From Saprospiraceae bacterium (GTDB lineage: Bacteria > Bacteroidota > Bacteroidia > Chitinophagales > Saprospiraceae): a DNA stretch of 64,000 bases. Every line of letters begins with the position of its first letter. The stretch's first letter is position 1. Below, one piece after another: positions 55,317 through 63,372 of this stretch. The notes below the pieces were generated by a model. That model saw nothing but the letters and a program-made list of their open reading frames with translations. It did not search any database and was not told the DNA's origin. The position numbers were made by a program, and so were the translations under genes. The stretch covers positions 62,001-126,000 of the forward strand of contig JADKBO010000021.1 of the NCBI GenBank assembly GCA_016715105.1, written 5' to 3'.

Positions 55317-55820
55317 CTAAGTACATGAAGTCGTAACAGTTATCAGCTTTTGCCCATTTTTATCTGTAAATCCAAAGCAAAAATGAAAACCCATGTTAGG
55401 ATTGTTTTTGAACAACCGGAATAAATCCGAAATGACTCTTTGAGTGCATTCCTTCAAATACATGTACCACTTTATTTTGGTTTAATTCACAATTTTGGCA
55501 GCTACCTCGGTAGTATTCCAATTCATTATCACCTAACTTTTGAACTCAGAAAAAATCTCCCTTAGTACAGAAAGGAAAAAGTATTTATCGCTTTGAAGTT
55601 TGTCTTCATCATACTCTTTTTCGTTCAACAGTGGTTCTAATTCACTAATTTGAAGATTTCTGGTGAATTGTATAAATTCATCCATATTATATGATTCGGA
55701 TTCTGCATCAATTGAGTCTTTAATTTCAAGTATTCTTATTTCATCGTAGTTCATATTTTTAATTTTTATTTGCTGTTTAACACCTTTTAAGGGTTTATAT
55801 TTTACCGTTAAATCACTCAC
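55317..55820 (-). pseudogene. Frameshifted hypothetical gene with a CxxC motif
   Basis: The 95-codon ORF 55533-55820 (YDEIRILEIKDSIDAESE) continues in another frame as KLGDNELEYYRGSCQNCELN, HVFEGMHSKSHFGFIPVVQK and, after a second shift near 55410, MGFHFCFGFTDKNGQKLITV before a TAG at 55317. The continuous meaning across frames shows one gene of about 165 codons. I do not recognise the family. The GTG start at 55820 lies inside a GC-rich hairpin. Confidence 0.5.
55533..55820 (-). CDS. Hypothetical protein, N-terminal piece of 55317-55820
   Basis: 95 residues, acidic, GTG start (MSDLTVKYKPLKGVK) or the internal ATG (MNYDEIRIL). No signal peptide, membrane helix or known motif. It is the only intact frame of the broken gene described for 55317-55820. 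Confidence 0.45.
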   Translation of the reverse strand: MSDLTVKYKPLKGVKQQIKIKNMNYDEIRILEIKDSIDAESESYNMDEFIQFTRNLQISELEPLLNEKEYDEDKLQSDKYFFLSVLREIFSEFKS

Positions 55821-55866
55821 CGGCGTACGGTGAGCATACCTGACGGAGCCTGCCGATAGGCAGCTC
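55816..55866. repeat. Two adjacent GC-rich hairpins
   Basis: CTCACC (55816-55821) pairs with GGTGAG (55829-55834). Then GAGC-TGCC (55846-55854) pairs with GGCA-GCTC (55859-55866) around GATA. The block is much more GC-rich than its surroundings and lies between the two broken genes, suggesting a small inserted or structured element. Confidence 0.5.
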
Positions 55867-55874
55867 TGGCATGG

Positions 55875-56492
55875 TCATGCATTGTTCTCGGCTGTTTTCC
55901 TTTTAAGTTTAATTATTGTGTTCAACAGATCATCTCTATTCTTTTTGCTCGAAATCCATTTAGGTAATTTTTCTATCATAGATTGATATTCTCCTAAATG
56001 TCGTTTTCTTACTTCTGCTGACACATATTTCTCTATTTCATTTAGATGTTCTGTGTTATACGCCCAAAAGCAATTGTTTTTGAAGTTTACCCTTATACCA
56101 GAAGTCTAAACCAAAATATTGATCTTTGCTTGTTGATTATACATTCCGCTTGTTTTGTATAAATTAAATTCCACCTCTATTTGATTTTGATGATTGCAAT
56201 CGGGGCATTTACAATTTGATTTTTTACTGTTGTGGGTAGATCTTTAGTTTCTAAATCGAAAGATTGAGTTACAATTCTCACAAACTACTTTCTGAATATT
56301 TGAAAGGGCTGAGTATTCAAATCCTTTTTTTCGAGTAATGACAATTGCCACACTTTAATTCAGGTTCATTTTGACTTTGATTAGGAGTATTTAGAGTTCT
56401 TTATTTGAGCATTGAGGACACGCTACATCAATCTTGCTGATGTGGTACCATTTTGTATTTCCTTTGTCTTTATATATATTTTCTGTTTTCAT
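55875..56492 (-). pseudogene. Zinc-ribbon protein of the type annotated 'replication restart DNA helicase PriA', broken
   Basis: Minus-strand reading starts MKTENIYKDKGNTKWYHISK with IDVACPQCSNK, continues in other frames with LKCGNCHYSKK, VVCENCNSIFRF, CPDCNHQNQIEVEFNLY-like sequence and ends NCFWAYNTEHLNEIEKYVSA ... MIEKLPKWISSKKNRDDLLN. Several CxxC knuckles indicate a zinc ribbon. At least four shifts or stops interrupt it. Bacteroidota homologues carry the PriA name by transfer of annotation, but the protein lacks helicase domains. The start is ATG 56492. Confidence 0.65.
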
Positions 56493-56505
56493 TTTTCTTT
56501 GTGAG

Positions 56506-56570
56506 AACTTTCTATAAACAAGCAAAACCAATATCACCTCTTCGCATTTTTATAAAATTCCTAACCAAAC
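56506..56570. repeat. Direct repeat, copy 2 (about 65 nt)
   Basis: Matches 55178-55244 in the same orientation. It lies 14 nt upstream of the broken zinc-ribbon gene start (minus strand), so it may include that gene's leader. The rest of 56571-56809 shows nothing I can support. Confidence 0.65.
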
Positions 56571-56879
56571 TTAATAAGTTCCCTCAACATTCTCCCCCCT
56601 CTACATTGCATTGTTATCAAATAAAATTGAAATACGCTGGTGCTCACTATTTATTTCTTCAAAAGCCTTCACAGACTTGACTTTGTCAAGCTATAACTAC
56701 AAAAGTTTAAACTTTACCCCTCCAAATATAATCGCCCCTGTTCATACTTTATATGTTTTACTACAATTTTTTTTTTATAGGCCTTGTTAATGATAAATTG
56801 TTCTTAGAATCAATTTACAATTAAATAAAAAACAAGTCCAAAAAGAGCACTCATACCAATCCACGAAATCATTCCAATT

Positions 56880-57425
56880 TTAAACCGATACATGCCGATA
56901 AAGGAAACAATTCCCCAACTCAGTACTAACATAATTAATTCCAGAAAAAGCAAATTCTTTAGGAAATAAAACTGCTTGCCCCAAATAAATGGTCAAATTG
57001 AGGATAACTCCCACAACAGCAGCAGTAACTAAAGAAAGTATTTCTTTGACCATTTTATTTTCCTGGGTTCGCTCGATGATGGGTGCTCCAGCGAATATGA
57101 ATAGGAAACATGGGAGAAAAATATAAAAGGTAGTGGTAATAAGTCCTAAGCTGCCCATCAATAATGAATTTCCGAAATGATTGTGTCCTGCCATGAATCC
57201 CACGAAAACAAGCACCATGATCAAGGGTCCTGGTGTTGTTTCTCCAAGGGCTAAGCCGTCAATCATCTGAAGATTGGTCAACCAATTGAATTTTTCAACA
57301 CTGACTTGTGCGACGTACGGCAAAACAGCATATGCTCCGCCAAAAGTTACCAATGATGCCTTTGTGAAAAAGACTACCAAGTTTTTCCAAAATTGAAAGT
57401 CTGATGTAAAAAAATAAAAAAGCAA
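56880..57425 (-). CDS. ChrA fragment, second CHR domain
   Basis: Largest C-terminal open piece of the broken chrA. FFTKASLVTFGGAYAVLPYV, GLALGETTPGPLIMVLVFVG and helices LLMGSLGLITTTFYIFL and ILSLVTAAVVGVILNL are in frame. The last residues (STELGNCFLYRHVSV) are out of frame relative to the family. Confidence 0.7.
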   Translation of the reverse strand: MLFYFFTSDFQFWKNLVVFFTKASLVTFGGAYAVLPYVAQVSVEKFNWLTNLQMIDGLALGETTPGPLIMVLVFVGFMAGHNHFGNSLLMGSLGLITTTFYIFLPCFLFIFAGAPIIERTQENKMVKEILSLVTAAVVGVILNLTIYLGQAVLFPKEFAFSGINYVSTELGNCFLYRHVSV

Positions 57426-57590
57426 TTAAGGGAATTATCCAAAGCAGTACAGCTATCAAGCTTTTTTTTTCCAAAATGAACTGGATTAAAACTCGTATTG
57501 CCAACAATGGGTCTTTATTGATGTAATAATCGCCTTCATCCTCTACAATTTTGTTTCGGGTTGTTGGGACTGAAAAATTGCGGGAAATAA

Positions 57591-58124
57591 CTACCGGTAG
57601 AATCTGCAATTAAAATGGTGCCAAGAATGATCAAAGGAAAGGGAATGTTGAAAAAATATATACCAATAAAAGCTGCCAATGCCACAAAAATATGAAAAGG
57701 GCTTAATAAAGATTTCTTTCCAATTTTGATTAAGCGCAAGGATTACAATGGCAATAACTGCAGGCTTGAGTCCATCAAACATGGCATAAATCCAAGGAAT
57801 GTTTCCATATGAAACATAAATTAAACTCAATGCCAAAAGAATAAACATGGATGGTAAGAAGAATAAAATTCCTGCTGCCAAACCGCCTCGTGTTCCGTGT
57901 AACATCCAGCCAATATAAGTTGCCAATTGCTGCGCTTCAGGACCAGGTAAAATCATACAATAATTAAGTGCATGCAAAAACTTACTATTGCTGATCCATT
58001 TTTTCTTGTCGACCAGGTATTCATGCATGATGGCGATTTGCCCTGCTGGTCCACCAAAACTGATGAATCCAAGTTTGATCCAAAATAATAGTGCCTCTTT
58101 GAAATCTGGTTTTATTGGCATCAC
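57591..58124 (-). CDS. ChrA fragment, first CHR domain
   Basis: N-terminal open piece of the broken chrA with ATG at 58124. In frame through DGLKPAVIAIVILAL; the tail after that (NQNWKEIFIKPFSYF...) is a shifted reading of the real RLIKIGKKSLLSPFHIFVAL, visible in the frame 57536-57739. Confidence 0.75.
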   Translation of the reverse strand: MMPIKPDFKEALLFWIKLGFISFGGPAGQIAIMHEYLVDKKKWISNSKFLHALNYCMILPGPEAQQLATYIGWMLHGTRGGLAAGILFFLPSMFILLALSLIYVSYGNIPWIYAMFDGLKPAVIAIVILALNQNWKEIFIKPFSYFCGIGSFYWYIFFQHSLSFDHSWHHFNCRFYR

Positions 58125-58294
58125 TTTATTTGTTTAAATCTGAGCACGAGTTGCGGAGACAAATATTGATATTTTGTAAATGCCACAAAAATGACATTCC
58201 ATTTACTTATAGGCTAAAATCCAAAGATCTAAAATTTTATTCAAAAGAAAACACTTTGCTCCCAAGCTGTATTTCGAATCTAATCCTTCAAATA

Positions 58295-58337
58295 AACAAA
58301 AAAAATCCCCAAATCAGCCAATGCCAAATGGGGATTT
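58295..58337 (-). terminator. Terminator of the YCII/DoxX unit
   Basis: On the minus strand AAATCCCCA (58329-58337) pairs with TGGGGATTT (58303-58311), followed by TTTTTTTG. It lies 28 nt after the DoxX stop. Confidence 0.85.
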
Positions 58338-58364
58338 AATTCATTACAAAGTAAGTCAGCATCA

Positions 58365-58784
58365 TCAGCCAATTACCCTTTTGTCTTTTGCAACATACTT
58401 TGCAAAGCTAAGTAAAGCGCCTGTGACCATCAAATTTCTCATAAAATTGACCGTTTCCAGTTCTTGCTCACGTGCAAGATCGGCTGTCATCATACCTTCA
58501 GTTCCTATTTCATATCCCATGGATCTGGGTAGGTGCACCATAAATGCCATCAAAATCACATACAATGCCATCATCACATAGGCCAACTTATCATACTTGC
58601 CAATTACTGCAGAGATGATGAATGCGAGTATACAAACCAATGTGAAGTAGTTCCAAAAATATGGAAATGGCAGATAATCAGGCACAAATGCTGCTCCAAC
58701 TTCTGGTTTGCCTAAATGTAATCCCACGTATAATAGAAAGGAAAGCGGGAATAAATACCGTCCGATGTTGAGTATTTTATCCAT
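58365..58784 (-). CDS. DoxX-like small membrane protein
   Basis: 140 residues from ATG 58784 (MDKILNIGRYLFPLSFLLYV). Four membrane helices and the DoxX-type motif GRYLFPLSFLLYVGLHLGKP with AYVMMALYVILMAFMVHLPR. A longer frame to 58832 overlaps the YCII gene and lacks support. Function unknown; DoxX-type proteins often relate to thiol or sulfur stress, which fits the sulfur genes nearby. Confidence 0.75.
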   Translation of the reverse strand: MDKILNIGRYLFPLSFLLYVGLHLGKPEVGAAFVPDYLPFPYFWNYFTLVCILAFIISAVIGKYDKLAYVMMALYVILMAFMVHLPRSMGYEIGTEGMMTADLAREQELETVNFMRNLMVTGALLSFAKYVAKDKRVIG

Positions 58785-58788
58785 GGTT

Positions 58789-59151
58789 TTACATTTCATT
58801 GGTTGGAAAAGGAACGAGTGGTCTGATTTCAACCGAACTGTTTGGGTACTTCAAAATCGGGCAAGTTTTACTCCATTCTTGTACTTCCTCAATACTCTCT
58901 GATTTGCAAAGGAGAAAACCTGAAACCAACACGCTATCGCTTTCTTTGTAAGGTTGACCTTCATCTATACCATCATTAGTTACAATGGAAGCGTCATATC
59001 GCATAGGCGCAGTACTTACCAATTTACCCTGCATTGCAATGTTGCCAATCCAAGATTGCCACTTAGGCATGTCCTCCGCCATATCCTGAGAGGTCGCCAA
59101 ATAACCGTTTTCTGCGCTTGCATTTCGGAATAATAAAAGATACTCTGTCAT
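58789..59151 (-). CDS. YCII-related protein
   Basis: 121 residues: MTEYLLLFRNASAENGYLAT, SWIGNIAMQGKLVSTAPM and GFLLCKSESIEEVQEWSKTC PI-type pattern of the YCII (DGPF) domain, a small ferredoxin-like fold of unclear enzymatic role. The ATG at 59151 fits the family; an upstream in-frame start exists at 59184. DoxX begins 4 nt after its stop. Confidence 0.8.
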   Translation of the reverse strand: MTEYLLLFRNASAENGYLATSQDMAEDMPKWQSWIGNIAMQGKLVSTAPMRYDASIVTNDGIDEGQPYKESDSVLVSGFLLCKSESIEEVQEWSKTCPILKYPNSSVEIRPLVPFPTNEM

Positions 59152-59222
59152 TGTCTTTAATTTTAATTGTGAATGATGGTACAAAGTTGCCTCTCACAAT
59201 TTTTCCGGACGATGACAAAAGT

Positions 59223-59792
59223 CTACAATTTGGCTTTCAGCCGACTAAATACGTCTTTGTGAATGCCGAGGTAGGAAGCAATGAGTTTGCTGGAGACTCT
59301 GGTGAGTAAACTAGGACGATTTTCCATCAACCATTTCAATCGTTCTAAAGCCGATAAGGAGACAAAAGTGTTGATTCGATACACGGAATTGGCATAGGAA
59401 GCTTCCAGAATTTGCTTATAAACTTTATCAAATTGGGGTACTGTTTCCATCATTTCTTGGAAACCCCTTCTATCTATCGCTAATAAGTGAGAGGGCTCTA
59501 CAGTCCTGATGTTTTCTGTAGCTGGTTTTCCACTTCCAAAGCTGATCAATTCACTGCACCAGTGGTCTTCAACCACAATGTCTCGGGTGGTTTCATTCAT
59601 TTCGTGGTCATAAACATAAACCTGTAAACACCCTTTTGCAATGAAATACACGTATTTACAAACCTCTCCTTCTGATAAAAGCTGTTCCTTTCTTTTTGTT
59701 TCTATTTGTTTGAATTTTGAAAGGACGAGATCCAAATGTTCTAGATCATTTCCAAGGCGCTTGATGATGTGTTGTTTCAATACTTCTATCAT
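59223..59792 (-). CDS. Crp/Fnr-family transcription regulator
   Basis: 189 residues. Cyclic-nucleotide-like beta barrel (LLSEGEVCKYVYFIAKGCLQ VY, then WCSELISFGSGKPATENI), linker helix, and a shortened HTH at the C-terminus (LTRVSSKLIASYLGIHKDVFSRLKAKL) as in Bacteroidota Crp-like proteins. No Fe-S Cys cluster is seen. It may control the neighbouring YCII/DoxX or sulfur genes. Confidence 0.88.
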   Translation of the reverse strand: MIEVLKQHIIKRLGNDLEHLDLVLSKFKQIETKRKEQLLSEGEVCKYVYFIAKGCLQVYVYDHEMNETTRDIVVEDHWCSELISFGSGKPATENIRTVEPSHLLAIDRRGFQEMMETVPQFDKVYKQILEASYANSVYRINTFVSLSALERLKWLMENRPSLLTRVSSKLIASYLGIHKDVFSRLKAKL

Positions 59793-59872
59793 TTGGTAAT
59801 TATGTTTGGTGATAACATTGATACCAATGAGAAATAAATTTTCACTTTATTTTGTTTTGAATGGCTCCTATT

Positions 59873-60304
59873 TTATGGACAAATAATGTTGGCATGTCTG
59901 GCAACCAATTTCCACATGTCTTCCTTTTTCATCCAAATATTGGTATATCTCCGTTTTACAACCGGTTGTGAAGGATCTGTTGGAACCACTGTTTCATTGC
60001 CCATCGAAAACACTGTATGGTCTTGGATGATGATTGCCTCTGTGTTCCGAATGAGGGAAGATCTTGAACGAGTAAGGACTGGCCTATCCAGAGTGGTTTT
60101 TCCCGCAAAATTTATCTTATTGTCTGGTGCATTCACTACATAATCCTTGTCCCAGAGTTTCAAAAGTGTGATGGAATCTTTTTCTAAAATGGCCTTTACT
60201 TCCACTTGTTCTAGTCTGCGAATTTCTGCTTCTGTTTCTTGGTCTTGACCAAAAACGAAACAGGCACTGCTAAACAAAAGGAAAATTATAAATGATGTTT
60301 TCAT
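59873..60304 (-). CDS. Exported DUF4440/NTF2-like protein
   Basis: 144 residues from ATG 60304 with signal peptide MKTSFIIFLLFSSACFVFGQ. The NTF2-like body: RRLEQVEVKAILEKDSITLL, LWDKDYVVNAPDNKI and YTNIWMKKEDMWKLVARHAN, typical of DUF4440/SnoaL_3. The pocket usually binds a small ligand; none is known here. A longer frame to 60352 would spoil the signal. Confidence 0.8.
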   Translation of the reverse strand: MKTSFIIFLLFSSACFVFGQDQETEAEIRRLEQVEVKAILEKDSITLLKLWDKDYVVNAPDNKINFAGKTTLDRPVLTRSRSSLIRNTEAIIIQDHTVFSMGNETVVPTDPSQPVVKRRYTNIWMKKEDMWKLVARHANIICP

Positions 60305-60530
60305 GAAAGATATGGTTTTGAAGTTAATTTTTAATTTAATAGAACTCCTCATTTTATAAACAGTACAAATTTGACAAGCAACAGATTTGCAGAAATTTAA
60401 TTATTTATAAGGGAGGGAAAAGAGCGTCCTGATTTCATGGATGATGCTAAAGTACATTAAAAATAATTCAAGGTTATATTTATTTGAAATATTGGCGAAA
60501 TTGGTGTCAAACTTTCCTAGTGATCATAAA

Positions 60531-61256
60531 TTATACCCCTTGATGTCTCTGTATCAGATAGGTAAAATTAAAAAAAAGATCGTTTTCATACAGCTTCGCA
60601 TTACTCTTTAATGGCAATCGAGTAAGATGTAAATACCCAAAATCAAACTTTATATTTGACGTAGCTTTAAATTCCACGTTGAGTCCTATTCTATTTTGAT
60701 CAAAGAAATGGGCTTTTGTAACTCCAGCTACGTTAAATAAATGTTCGTTATAAATGCCAACTTTTACTTTTTGGATAAATCACCGCAGCCCAAATCGATT
60801 TCTCCAGCGAATTACATCGATCGTTGGATTGCTGAGCATGCGGTACTCTGGTGCCGCTCTAAAAACTCCAAAGAACTTTTTGACAATTTCCTTTTGTACC
60901 TCCATGGAAATCGAAAATCTGATTTCGTCTTTGGGTTGTGCTGCTTCGTCAGATGCTGTTTGAATAATTTATAATTGGAAAAATAAGCAAATGGCGACAC
61001 CGAAAATTTGATGTCTTTATGGTATTGAAAATGGACCCAATTCCTATAAGAAAACATCAAATTTTTATCAAAGACATTGTGATTATCAAAGCCTTCCTGC
61101 CTTCGGTGTTGGAACTCTCCGTCAAACTTTATCTTATTGTTTACTGGAAAGCTCAAAGTACTGCGCAACCAAATGTTGTGATGCTGTTGTGCAAATAATG
61201 TATGAGCAATAAAGCATCATTCCAATTAAAACCAAGCCTTTTGACCACCGCGTCAT
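60531..61256 (-). pseudogene. DUF2490 outer-membrane protein, frameshifted
   Basis: Pieces in several frames make one protein: MTRWSKGLVLIGMMLYCS (signal), then AQQHHNIWLRSTLSFPVNNK, the open piece 60812-61168 (FDGEFQHRRQEGFDNHNVFD, FSVSPFAYFSNYKLF), then AAPEYRMLSNPTIDVIRWRN, VKVGIYNEHLFNVAG, FDFGYLHLTRLPLKSNAKLY and a stop at 60531. At least three shifts. In homologues this is a periplasm-facing barrel of about 230 residues. It starts 5 nt after the YeeE-like stop, so it belongs to that operon. Confidence 0.7.
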
Positions 61257-61260
61257 GGTT

Positions 61261-61761
61261 TTAGTGCGGTAGTTTTTCCCTCAAATATCCATAAACCCAA
61301 GTTCCAGCAATCGCACTCAAAAGTGTAACTATTATGATGGTTGCTCCAGTCCCAATTTGTGCAAAAAGTGGTCCCGGACAAGCACCAGTGATCGCCCAAC
61401 CCAAACCAAAAATCGATCCACCATAAATTTGTCCTTTGTTAAATTTTTTATCGTGTATTTCTATGGTCTCACCGTATATCGTTTTTACTTCGAATTTTTT
61501 GATCAACCATATTGAAACCATGCCGACCAACACCGCACTGCCGATGATGCCAAACATGTGAAAAGATTGCAAACGAAACATTTCTTGAATTCTAAACCAG
61601 CTGACTACCTCAGATTTCACAAAGACGATTCCAAACAAAACCCCTACTACCAAATATTTAAAATTGTGATACCACTTGTGTTCCAAATGACTTTCATTGA
61701 CACACATGGCGTCTTGCAAGCGAATTTCTAAATCTTTATCTATTACTGTATTTTGTTCCAT
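61261..61761 (-). CDS. YeeE/YedE-family (DUF6691) sulfur-compound transporter subunit
   Basis: 166 residues, four membrane helices (KYLVVGVLFGIVFVKSEV, FGIIGSAVLVGMVSIWLI, GGSIFGLGWAITGACPGPLF, TIIIVTLLSAIAGTWVYGYL). GLGWAITGACPGP carries the conserved Cys. Half-size YeeE proteins act in pairs. Thiosulfate uptake is known for YeeE/TsuA; this role is inferred here. It lies 12 nt downstream of its partner. Confidence 0.85.
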   Translation of the reverse strand: MEQNTVIDKDLEIRLQDAMCVNESHLEHKWYHNFKYLVVGVLFGIVFVKSEVVSWFRIQEMFRLQSFHMFGIIGSAVLVGMVSIWLIKKFEVKTIYGETIEIHDKKFNKGQIYGGSIFGLGWAITGACPGPLFAQIGTGATIIIVTLLSAIAGTWVYGYLREKLPH

Positions 61762-61773
61762 GGCTTAAAATGA

Positions 61774-62337
61774 TTAAAGTGAAAGAATGATGGGCAAAAT
61801 CAGGTTTGCCATGATAAATCCCCCAACCATAAAACTGATGGTTGCGATCAAAGATGGAAGTTGTAAATTGGATAATCCCATGATTGCATGACCACTTGTA
61901 CATCCACCAGCATACCTGGTTCCAAATCCAACTAAAAATCCGCCAAATACCATCATCAAAAATCCACGCAATGTGAAAAGTGATTCCCAATTCATGATGT
62001 CTTGGGGTACCAAATGGTTGTAATCTGTGATGCCATATGAGGCCAATTCGGTTGCTAATTGAGGATTGATTTCAACAGGATTTGGATTTGCCAAAAGGTT
62101 GAATGCGACTATTCCACCTAAAAAAATCCCGAATACAAAAAACAAATTCCAGACTTCTTTTTTCCAGTCGTATTTGAAAAATGGAATGTTGGCAGGCATA
62201 CACGATGCACAAATGTGCCGAAGGGATGAACTGATGCCAAATGATTTGTTTCCAATGATCAAAAAAGCCGGTACTGTCAAACCAATAAGTGGGCCTGCTA
62301 CATACCAAGGCCATGGTTCCTTTATAATTTCTAACAT
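61774..62337 (-). CDS. YeeE/YedE-family thiosulfate-type transporter subunit
   Basis: 187 residues. Helices and the motif GFGTRYAGGCTSGHAIMGLS, with the Cys that handles thiosulfate in TsuA, then SFMVGGFIMANLI. A second Cys pair lies in RHICASCMPANIPFF. ATG at 62337. First gene of a run (this, DUF6691, DUF2490) and next to the persulfide dioxygenase/rhodanese gene, the usual Bacteroidota sulfur cluster. Confidence 0.88.
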   Translation of the reverse strand: MLEIIKEPWPWYVAGPLIGLTVPAFLIIGNKSFGISSSLRHICASCMPANIPFFKYDWKKEVWNLFFVFGIFLGGIVAFNLLANPNPVEINPQLATELASYGITDYNHLVPQDIMNWESLFTLRGFLMMVFGGFLVGFGTRYAGGCTSGHAIMGLSNLQLPSLIATISFMVGGFIMANLILPIILSL

Positions 62338-62471
62338 TTTTCTACTTTAAGTAATATGAAATTGCATTCTGGAGGACACACTATCGATGATACTCCCAGA
62401 AAGCTTTGATACTGATTTTCTACAATGGCAGAAAACCCAAAATTCAGTTGATTTCTTGTTTGGTTTTCATG

Positions 62472-62504
62472 AAGACCCAAAACTATTTGAAAACTTTGGG
62501 TCTT
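62472..62504. terminator. Hairpin between the persulfide-dioxygenase and YeeE genes
   Basis: AAGACCCAAA (62472-62481) pairs with TTTGGGTCTT (62495-62504) around 13 nt. Neither side has a strong T-tract, so it may be a weak terminator of the minus-strand gene or a processing site. Confidence 0.4.
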
Positions 62505-62525
62505 AATTGAAGTAAATATTATGAA

Positions 62526-62634
62526 GTTTTTCCTGTTTATTCATCAGCCAAAATATGCAACGATCCAATCAATAGTTGCCCAGAATAATCATTTCAGACT
62601 ACTTCCTATTCGCGTCAAATGAAACAGGAAAAAC
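62526..62634. repeat. Distant 13-bp inverted repeat
   Basis: GTTTTTCCTGTTT (62526-62538) and AAACAGGAAAAAC (62622-62634) are perfect complements 83 nt apart, within the gap between the rhodanese stop and the YeeE start. In RNA this could close a long stem in the 3' untranslated region. Confidence 0.5.
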
Positions 62635-62649
62635 CTCAATTTTGCTTAT

Positions 62650-63372
62650 TTATGCAAAAGAACAAGAAGCTTCTTTACCAGCAATAGTTTTGCCTCCAGT
62701 TGCATTCCATTCTTTCATTCCACCTGAAAAGTTCTTTACATTATCAAAACCGTTTCTGGCTAGTACAGAATAAGCCACCGCAGATCGATCACCCGACTGG
62801 CAATGAATCACCACTTGTTTATCCTTGCTGATTTTGTACAAATTATCTTGGATGGTTCCTACAAAAACATTTTCAGCACAGTCTATGTGACCAGCTTCAT
62901 ATTCCGAAGCCCCTCTCACATCAATGATTTGTACGTCTGGTTTGTCCAAATAAGATTTAAACTCATCTATTGTGATCACATCCGCTTTTTGTAATTTAAC
63001 ATCATAAGCATTCACATCAGAAATATATCCTAAAATATTATCTAAGCCAATGCGCATCAGCTTTCTGGTCAATCCTTCTATTTGATCATCATTACAAACC
63101 AAAATAAATGATTCCTGATAATTGAGCATCCAACCAGCCCATGTAGAGAAGGAGTTATTGCCTTGTATGTTTAAACTGCCTGGTATAAATCCATTGGCAA
63201 AATCCACCTTATTTCTGGCGTCTATTATTTTTATTCCATTATCATAAGCTGCCTGAAACTCCTGTTTAGTTAGTTTGGAATGTTGAGGCACACTTGTCAA
63301 TAATGGACGATCCACCTTATTTAGGTGTTTCATCATGGCAAAATACTTTGGTGGTTCTGGCTGATCAGTCAA
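62650..63372 (-). CDS. Persulfide-dioxygenase/rhodanese fusion, C-terminal rhodanese piece
   Basis: 240 residues with two rhodanese domains. The first (FQAAYDNGIKIIDARNKVDF ... ILVCNDDQIEG) has no standard active-site loop. The second (VQIIDVRGASEYEAGHIDCA ... VVIHCQSGDRSAVAYSVL) has the Cys loop CQSGDR. The TTG at 63372 is not a real start: one more T in CTTTG near 63373 joins FIDKL to TDQPEPPKYF, as in the family. Such fusions oxidise glutathione persulfide and transfer sulfane sulfur. Confidence 0.85.
   Translation of the reverse strand: MTDQPEPPKYFAMMKHLNKVDRPLLTSVPQHSKLTKQEFQAAYDNGIKIIDARNKVDFANGFIPGSLNIQGNNSFSTWAGWMLNYQESFILVCNDDQIEGLTRKLMRIGLDNILGYISDVNAYDVKLQKADVITIDEFKSYLDKPDVQIIDVRGASEYEAGHIDCAENVFVGTIQDNLYKISKDKQVVIHCQSGDRSAVAYSVLARNGFDNVKNFSGGMKEWNATGGKTIAGKEASCSFA

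Larger units (their letters stand above)
56810..58124 (-). pseudogene. chrA: Chromate transporter, multiply frameshifted
   Basis: Long-chain ChrA with two CHR domains, about 438 codons. Frames change near 57740, 57600, 57430 and 56930. N-terminal domain: FISFGGPAGQIAIMHEYLVD and MILPGPEAQQLATYIGW. Second domain: LVTFGGAYAVLPYVAQ and LALGETTPGPLIMVLVFVGF. The repaired C-terminus reads GIVSFIGMYRFKIGMISWIG and stops at 56810. The family exports chromate or moves sulfate-like anions. Either the sequence is poor here or the gene is decaying; the second tail at 55067 argues for rearrangement. Confidence 0.8.
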
